Positions 5,859 through 9,127 of a DNA stretch of 9,127 nucleotides are shown piece by piece. Made by a program: the position numbers and the translations under genes. Each line of letters opens with the position of its first letter. Positions within the stretch are counted from its first letter, which is position 1. The stretch is from Nitrospiraceae bacterium (GTDB lineage Bacteria; Nitrospirota; Nitrospiria; Nitrospirales; Nitrospiraceae), in NCBI GenBank assembly GCA_025934615.1, contig JAICXS010000052.1, forward strand, positions 1 to 9,127, read 5' to 3'. The notes beneath the pieces are model-generated. The model saw nothing but the letters and a program-made list of their open reading frames with translations, made no database searches and had not been told where the DNA came from.

Positions 5859-7121
5859 TCAAAGGACTAACACGGGGAACTTCGGCAGCGTACCCTCATT
5901 GATGGCCGCGATCTTCACAATGATCTCGTACAATTGGTGGAACCGTTCGGCTTTGATCGGCTCGAACCCATGGCCAAGGACTGCGTGGTTCGCCGCGTCT
6001 AGAAACGGTTTCATCTTGGTCCATTGTGCAAGATACGCCTGTCCCATGGGGTCGCCAAGACCGGCCAACGCTCGAAATTGGCTGAGCAGCGGCAATCGAT
6101 ATTTCCCGTCGATGTCATCCAGCCAGCAGGTCCGGCAACTTTCCTGAAGCGCGTGTGGCAATTGCTCTGGCTGCACATCCCAGCTTTTGATGCGATGGTA
6201 TTTCCACAGGCGATATTGGGCGAGAGCTTCCAATCCGCGCAACACAGTGACGATGGCCGCTTCAGTGTGATGATCCACGTCCGCTCGCCGTCTGGCATGC
6301 GCCAAGAGGTCGTACGCCATCCCTTCTTTTACGTCGCCCGGATCGAGAATGATCTTTTCTAGAAAGCCGAGATTCTGCTTGACGGCGGGCAGCAGCGTCT
6401 TGAGTTCCGGTGGACCGCCCCAGATCGATGCCATTTCCAAAGCCTTCAGCGACGTTTTCAGCTTGTCCCACGCGGAGCGGTGTTGAAACCGTTCCCAGAG
6501 TCCATAGCCGTCGGCCAGATCGGCGAGCGCGCGATAGAGAGGCTTTTGCCCGCCGCTCACGCGCGATTCCAGTTGGCGAAAGAGCATGGCAGAAGGGGTG
6601 AACGCGCCTCGGTTAAACAGATCGCATCCATCGCGGCGCGCCGATGAGGCGGCTTCATCCCATAGGTTGCCTTGAATCCACAGCCGGTCGTGGCCATCGA
6701 GCGCAATCCGTTCGTCATCGGCCGGTACTTCATTCGTGTAGGGGGTGATTGTGATGACACGCGAGCAATAAGGCGTGGCCGCCAGTGTCATGGCCCCCGT
6801 CATCGCCGGTGTCGCGCCGCTGAGATCCATCACTAATTCCCCGCTCTTTACGTCCCAAGTCTGGAGCAAATCGGGAAGCGCCCGTGCCAGTGCCTGGTAG
6901 GAAGACATCACCCGCGACGCATCCGTCGTCACCACCCAATCCCAGCGTCTCGGCATTTGGCCAATGTGCGGTTGGACCGCTGTTTCAATGAGCCCTTTCA
7001 CCGACTCGGGCACGAAGAAGCAGAGTAATTCAGGTTTGAGCCGATTGATCGAATAGACGGCGGCCGCGGCATCGCCGGTCACAGCGATCAGCAGAGCTTT
7101 GGTAGCGCTGTCGATTCCCAT
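5859..7121 (-). CDS. CARF-domain protein, Cas02710 (TIGR02710) family-like, without CRISPR locus
   Basis: This 420-residue protein most resembles the Cas02710 family of CRISPR-associated CARF proteins, whose N-terminal Rossmann-like CARF domain is known in relatives to bind cyclic oligoadenylate. The CARF part covers about 8-135: strand LLIAVTG (10-16), a second strand ELLCFFVPES (31-40), strand DWVVTT (61-66), and the ligand-loop signature MDLSGATPAMTGA (98-110). Strand VITITPY (122-128) follows. The remainder (about 170-420) is largely helical, with AFTPSAMLFRQLE (173-185), DLLAHARRRADVDHH (271-285), LEALAQYRLW (297-306) and NHAVLGHGFEP (378-388). I see no PD-(D/E)xK signature; R279-x4-H284 fits the RxxxxH form of HEPN RNases, but its position is doubtful. 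ATG 7121 directly precedes the first CARF strand. There are no cas genes or repeats in the window. It could be an orphan effector, a sensor for another nucleotide signal, or a domesticated protein. The family call is from memory of motifs. Confidence 0.82.
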   Translation of the reverse strand: MGIDSATKALLIAVTGDAAAAVYSINRLKPELLCFFVPESVKGLIETAVQPHIGQMPRRWDWVVTTDASRVMSSYQALARALPDLLQTWDVKSGELVMDLSGATPAMTGAMTLAATPYCSRVITITPYTNEVPADDERIALDGHDRLWIQGNLWDEAASSARRDGCDLFNRGAFTPSAMLFRQLESRVSGGQKPLYRALADLADGYGLWERFQHRSAWDKLKTSLKALEMASIWGGPPELKTLLPAVKQNLGFLEKIILDPGDVKEGMAYDLLAHARRRADVDHHTEAAIVTVLRGLEALAQYRLWKYHRIKSWDVQPEQLPHALQESCRTCWLDDIDGKYRLPLLSQFRALAGLGDPMGQAYLAQWTKMKPFLDAANHAVLGHGFEPIKAERFHQLYEIIVKIAAINEGTLPKFPVLVL

Positions 7122-7129
7122 GGCGAGCG

Positions 7130-7158
7130 ACTATAACATCGGAATCGGCCTCGATCAA
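7130..7158 (-). promoter_or_regulatory. Sigma70-like promoter of the CARF gene, predicting a leaderless mRNA
   Basis: On the minus strand, TTGATC (7158-7153) and TATAGT (7135-7130) are separated by exactly 17 bases; they match consensus at 4 and 5 of 6 positions. Only 8 bases separate the -10 box from the ATG at 7121, so transcription should begin 0-3 bases before or at the start codon. No ribosome binding site is present, which fits leaderless translation. It gives the CARF gene transcription independent of the upstream dehydrogenase. Confidence 0.55.
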
Positions 7159-7201
7159 TCCAAGCAAGTGAAGCTGTGGTGAATCGTCGGATGGATGAGG
7201 C

Positions 7202-8140
7202 TTAGGAAGGTCGTGATTCCGGCGTGACGTTCACGTGCGACAAATCTTCCAACGCGAGCATCAATGCCTGCGTCCCGCATCGGCCGTACCCATGGGCCAG
7301 TACGGACAGATAGAGTTGATGAACAAGGGCGAGGCCTGGCAAGACTAGCCGCATGCGTCGGGCTTCTTCCAAGGCGAGGCCCATGTCTTTAAGAAAATGC
7401 TCGACGAAAAACCCTGGCTCGAAATTGCGTTGCAGGATGCGCGGCGCAAGTTGCTCGAGAGTCCAACAGGCGGCTGCGCCGCTCTTGATCGAGTGCAGCA
7501 TCGTTTCCAGATCCAAGCCGGCCTTATAGCCATAGAGCAGGCTTTCGCAAACACCGATCATCGTTCCGGCGATGACGATTTGATTGCACAGCTTCGTATG
7601 TTGCCCGGAGCCAGCCCCACCCTGGTAGACGATCGTCTTGCCGAGAATCTCAAACAGCGGCATGAGCGTGTCGGCACTCTCTCGATCGCCGCCGATCATA
7701 AGAGACAGCGTGCCCTGTCGCGCACCGATATCGCCGCCCGAGACCGGCGCATCCATTGCCGACACATCTTGTGCCTTCGCCGCGCCATGGATTTCTCTCG
7801 CTAACTCGGGAGAGGTCGTCGTCATATCCACGATGATGCTTCCGGCACGGGCGCCCTTCAGCACACCGACGTCACCGAAATAGACGTCTCGCACGTCTTG
7901 CGGAAGTCCGACCATCGTAAACACGACATCGGACCGATCGGCGACCAATCTCGGCGAGTCAACCCACTGTACCCCCTCGGTCAGTAGAGCGATTGCCTTC
8001 GCTTTCGTTCGGGTATGCATGGTCATGGCATATCCTGCTTTGAGCAGACGTGCAGACATGGCCGCGCCCATGACTCCGGCGCCAATCCAGCCGACTCGCG
8101 TAGTTGCCGGGGCTACGTGTCGTATCCGAGCGTCGCTCAT
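7202..8140 (-). CDS. Beta-hydroxyacid dehydrogenase (3-hydroxyisobutyrate / tartronate semialdehyde / succinic semialdehyde reductase type)
   Basis: A 312-residue NAD(P)-dependent cytoplasmic enzyme that interconverts a beta-hydroxyacid and its semialdehyde. The Rossmann domain starts VGWIGAGVMGAAM (16-28) with Gly20, Gly22 and Gly25 for the dinucleotide. DAPVSGGDIGARQGTLSLMIGG (130-151) contains the substrate-binding signature, and GSGQHTKLCNQ (177-187) carries the catalytic lysine, Lys183. FLKDMGLA (249-256) in the helical C-terminal domain is also conserved. Length is usual for the family. Residues after MHTRTK (41-46) contain Arg44, a position that often favours NADPH, so a glyoxylate/succinic semialdehyde reductase role is plausible; substrate cannot be decided here. 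The ATG at 8140 follows AGGAAGG at about 9-11 bases and a closer AGGTGA. It is divergent from the 8345 gene across a 204-base gap and is followed after 80 bases by the CARF gene, which has its own promoter. Confidence 0.92.
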   Translation of the reverse strand: MSDARIRHVAPATTRVGWIGAGVMGAAMSARLLKAGYAMTMHTRTKAKAIALLTEGVQWVDSPRLVADRSDVVFTMVGLPQDVRDVYFGDVGVLKGARAGSIIVDMTTTSPELAREIHGAAKAQDVSAMDAPVSGGDIGARQGTLSLMIGGDRESADTLMPLFEILGKTIVYQGGAGSGQHTKLCNQIVIAGTMIGVCESLLYGYKAGLDLETMLHSIKSGAAACWTLEQLAPRILQRNFEPGFFVEHFLKDMGLALEEARRMRLVLPGLALVHQLYLSVLAHGYGRCGTQALMLALEDLSHVNVTPESRPS

Positions 8141-8300
8141 TCACCTGAACCTTCCTTTCACGGCCCATCTACTTTGGTGTGAAATGATGTGTGGATGGCT
8201 GACATACAACGACATCGCTTTTGCCATAAAACATCACAGCATGCACCGAGTCAAGCGGAAGCTGATGGGCCAAGGACGATCTAGCTCAGACCTGTAGGCA

Positions 8301-8329
8301 TTGAACGACTAGACCGCATGTGATCTAAG
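8301..8329 (+). promoter_or_regulatory. Weak promoter candidate for the 8345 gene
   Basis: TTGAAC (8301-8306) and TCTAAG (8324-8329) are 17 bases apart, each matching consensus at 4 of 6 positions. Transcription would start near 8336, leaving a leader of only about 9 bases. The rest of the 8141-8300 gap holds no other promoter, hairpin or gene that I can support. Confidence 0.3.
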
Positions 8330-8344
8330 GCTTAGAGTGCAGGT

Positions 8345-8866
8345 ATGTTGTTATTTCGAGAGTGGCCGGATGAAGTATTCCACGACATTGTCCGGGAGTC
8401 CTTGGCTCGGCTGGCCGAAGATCTGAAGCCGGCCGAAACGGCTCCCACGTTCATGACCGTCATATTGCCCAAGACGGCAAAGATGATTAGCGCAGGCGCT
8501 ACCCTTGCCACCGTCGACGAATTGCTGGCCGCGCTGGAGAGTCCTGAGGTGTTTGAACTGGCGCCAATGCATCGACTCGTCCTGGGAGAAGCACTGGAGC
8601 GCTATTGCCAGCTCTATAATCGTCAGCCACAAGAGACCGGGATGTATGCTCGTTACAAGATTCCTCAGCTCGATTGTACGCGGATGATCAATATGTTTCT
8701 CCGGCCGTTTGACGAAGCCTTCCGGGAAGCGCCTGATCAGGCCCGTACGGAAGCGCTGCAGTTGTCGATTCTGGCGGACGTTTCTTCACGACCTCCTATG
8801 CGCCGCGATCGGTCGCTCTGGTATCTCAAGGAAGCCGTCTATCCACTCCCGCCTCCGGAAATGTAA
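8345..8866 (+). CDS. Conserved-looking hypothetical protein (173 aa)
   Basis: I do not recognise this protein. It is 173 residues, soluble and mostly helical, with no signal peptide or membrane span. It starts MLLFREWPDEVFHDIVRESL. A likely strand TFMTVILPK (35-43) is followed by ATVDELLAALESPEVFELA. The middle has RLVLGEALERYCQLYN (a helix with the only aromatic-rich patch) and then MYARYKIPQLDCTRMINMFLRPFDEAF. The C-terminus is proline-rich (YPLPPPEM). Two cysteines are far apart and do not form a CxxC motif. Codon use looks like the neighbouring genes. The ATG at 8345 has only a weak AGGT directly upstream; no better start lies nearby, since the next in-frame ATG (Met37) would lose the first conserved-looking helix. 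The putative lipoprotein gene starts 49 bases downstream on the same strand and could be cotranscribed. Confidence 0.75.
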   Translation: MLLFREWPDEVFHDIVRESLARLAEDLKPAETAPTFMTVILPKTAKMISAGATLATVDELLAALESPEVFELAPMHRLVLGEALERYCQLYNRQPQETGMYARYKIPQLDCTRMINMFLRPFDEAFREAPDQARTEALQLSILADVSSRPPMRRDRSLWYLKEAVYPLPPPEM

Positions 8867-8915
8867 AGAACGGTCTGGTCGGATCAGCACACTGACAAGG
8901 GCGTAAGGAGGACTT

Positions 8916-9080
8916 GTGAAACGACTCACCCTGGCCGTGATGATGTCGATCTGTATGGCTTGCTCGAAAAATGTGACGATCCCGCCCACCGGCCAAGATA
9001 CCGCCCCGAACATCACCATCAACGCGTTCGTGGTGCAACAACCAAGCGGTATAGCGAGACGTGGAACCAGGCAAAGCTAA
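8916..9080 (+). CDS. N-terminal part of a putative lipoprotein; reading frame breaks near 9055-9077
   Basis: A GTG at 8916 follows a near-perfect AAGGAGG (8905-8911) with a 4-base spacer. The product opens with KRLTLAVMMSICMACSK, a short lipoprotein-type signal peptide with Cys16 as the likely lipidated residue. The lipobox is loose (Cys-Met-Ala-Cys rather than Leu-Ala-Gly-Cys). After TIPPTGQDTAPNITINAFVVQQPSG the frame closes at TAA (9078-9080), giving only 54 residues. The last residues, RRGTRQS, look unlike the preceding text, while the next frame continues sensibly. I suspect a one-base insertion or sequencing error in a longer outer-membrane or periplasmic lipoprotein. A genuine 54-residue lipoprotein is the alternative. 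The family is not recognisable. Confidence 0.55.
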   Translation: MKRLTLAVMMSICMACSKNVTIPPTGQDTAPNITINAFVVQQPSGIARRGTRQS

Positions 9081-9127
9081 TACGGGCATCACGACGTCCG
9101 TCAATGTGACCCAAGGGGCACGGGTGC
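9055..9127 (+). other. Probable out-of-frame continuation of the putative lipoprotein
   Basis: The frame shifted by one base from the GTG 8916 frame is closed by TAG at 9052-9054 and then open to the window end. It reads VEPGKANTGITTSVNVTQGARV from 9061, a Thr/Val/Gly-rich beta-type sequence resembling exported bacterial Ig-like or adhesin domains. Joining the frames between 9055 and 9077 would give one continuous protein. It is too short to identify. Confidence 0.4.

Noticed and set aside
6266..6311. R279-x4-H284 in the CARF protein as a definite HEPN RNase motif
   Set aside because: It lies in an Arg/His-rich helix just before a conserved helix, not clearly at a HEPN active-site position, so a chance match is likely.
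8177..8297. Short plus-strand ORF in the divergent gap, about 37 codons starting with tandem ATGs
   Set aside because: No ribosome binding site, no hydrophobic or domain pattern, and it is only the end of a frame running antisense through the dehydrogenase gene.
8786..9104. Minus-strand ORFs under the lipoprotein region
   Set aside because: His/Arg-rich translations without motifs, opposite an AAGGAGG-GTG start on the plus strand.
1..9127. CRISPR array, tRNA, IS element or prophage ends
   Set aside because: No spaced direct repeats, cloverleaf with CCA-type end, transposase-like protein or terminal inverted repeats were seen on either strand.

Overview
The window looks like chromosomal DNA of a moderately GC-rich Gram-negative-type bacterium, and my best guess is Nitrospira or a close relative. 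The basis is family-level: a membrane protein ends in a CSYCKK...CPEC module that I associate with Nitrospira and deltaproteobacterial sensor proteins, several compact conserved hypotheticals are present, and haem is made by the C5 route. This taxonomic call is inference from recalled patterns, not a database match. No rRNA, tRNA, CRISPR array, transposase or att-like repeat was found.

Layout. 1-897 (minus) holds the N-terminal 299 residues of pyruvate kinase, cut by the window edge, with a plausible promoter at 926-954. At 1066-2009 (plus) a secreted barnase/RNase Sa-type ribonuclease is followed 8 bases later by a barstar-type inhibitor, forming a complete toxin/immunity pair. hemL (2176-3459, plus) encodes glutamate-1-semialdehyde aminomutase. 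It converges on a 76-residue acidic protein (3513-3743, minus) across a 53-base gap that holds two hairpins. Divergent from the acidic protein is an exported short staphylococcal-nuclease-like protein (3874-4440, plus). A promoter region follows with a CsoR-like C-tract/G-tract operator (4463-4481). It precedes a four-helix membrane protein with the two-CxxC cytoplasmic tail (4545-5141, plus).

From 8140 down to 5196 four minus-strand genes run in the same direction: a beta-hydroxyacid dehydrogenase, a 420-residue CARF protein of the Cas02710 type, a YbgC-type hotdog thioesterase, and a 39-residue single-span membrane microprotein. The CARF gene has its own good sigma70-like promoter, placed so close to the ATG that the transcript should be leaderless or nearly so. 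At the right end are a 173-residue protein I do not recognise (8345-8866, plus) and the start of a putative lipoprotein (from 8916, plus), which appears to change frame near 9055-9077.

How they fit together. Pyruvate kinase, HemL and the hydroxyacid dehydrogenase are housekeeping metabolism. The accessory content is the RNase/inhibitor pair, a second exported nuclease and the CARF protein without any CRISPR locus, so the window mixes core genes with possible conflict or stress-response genes. The most interesting points are the RNase-barstar cassette, the orphan CARF gene with its downstream partners, and the CsoR-like operator ahead of the cysteine-rich membrane protein.
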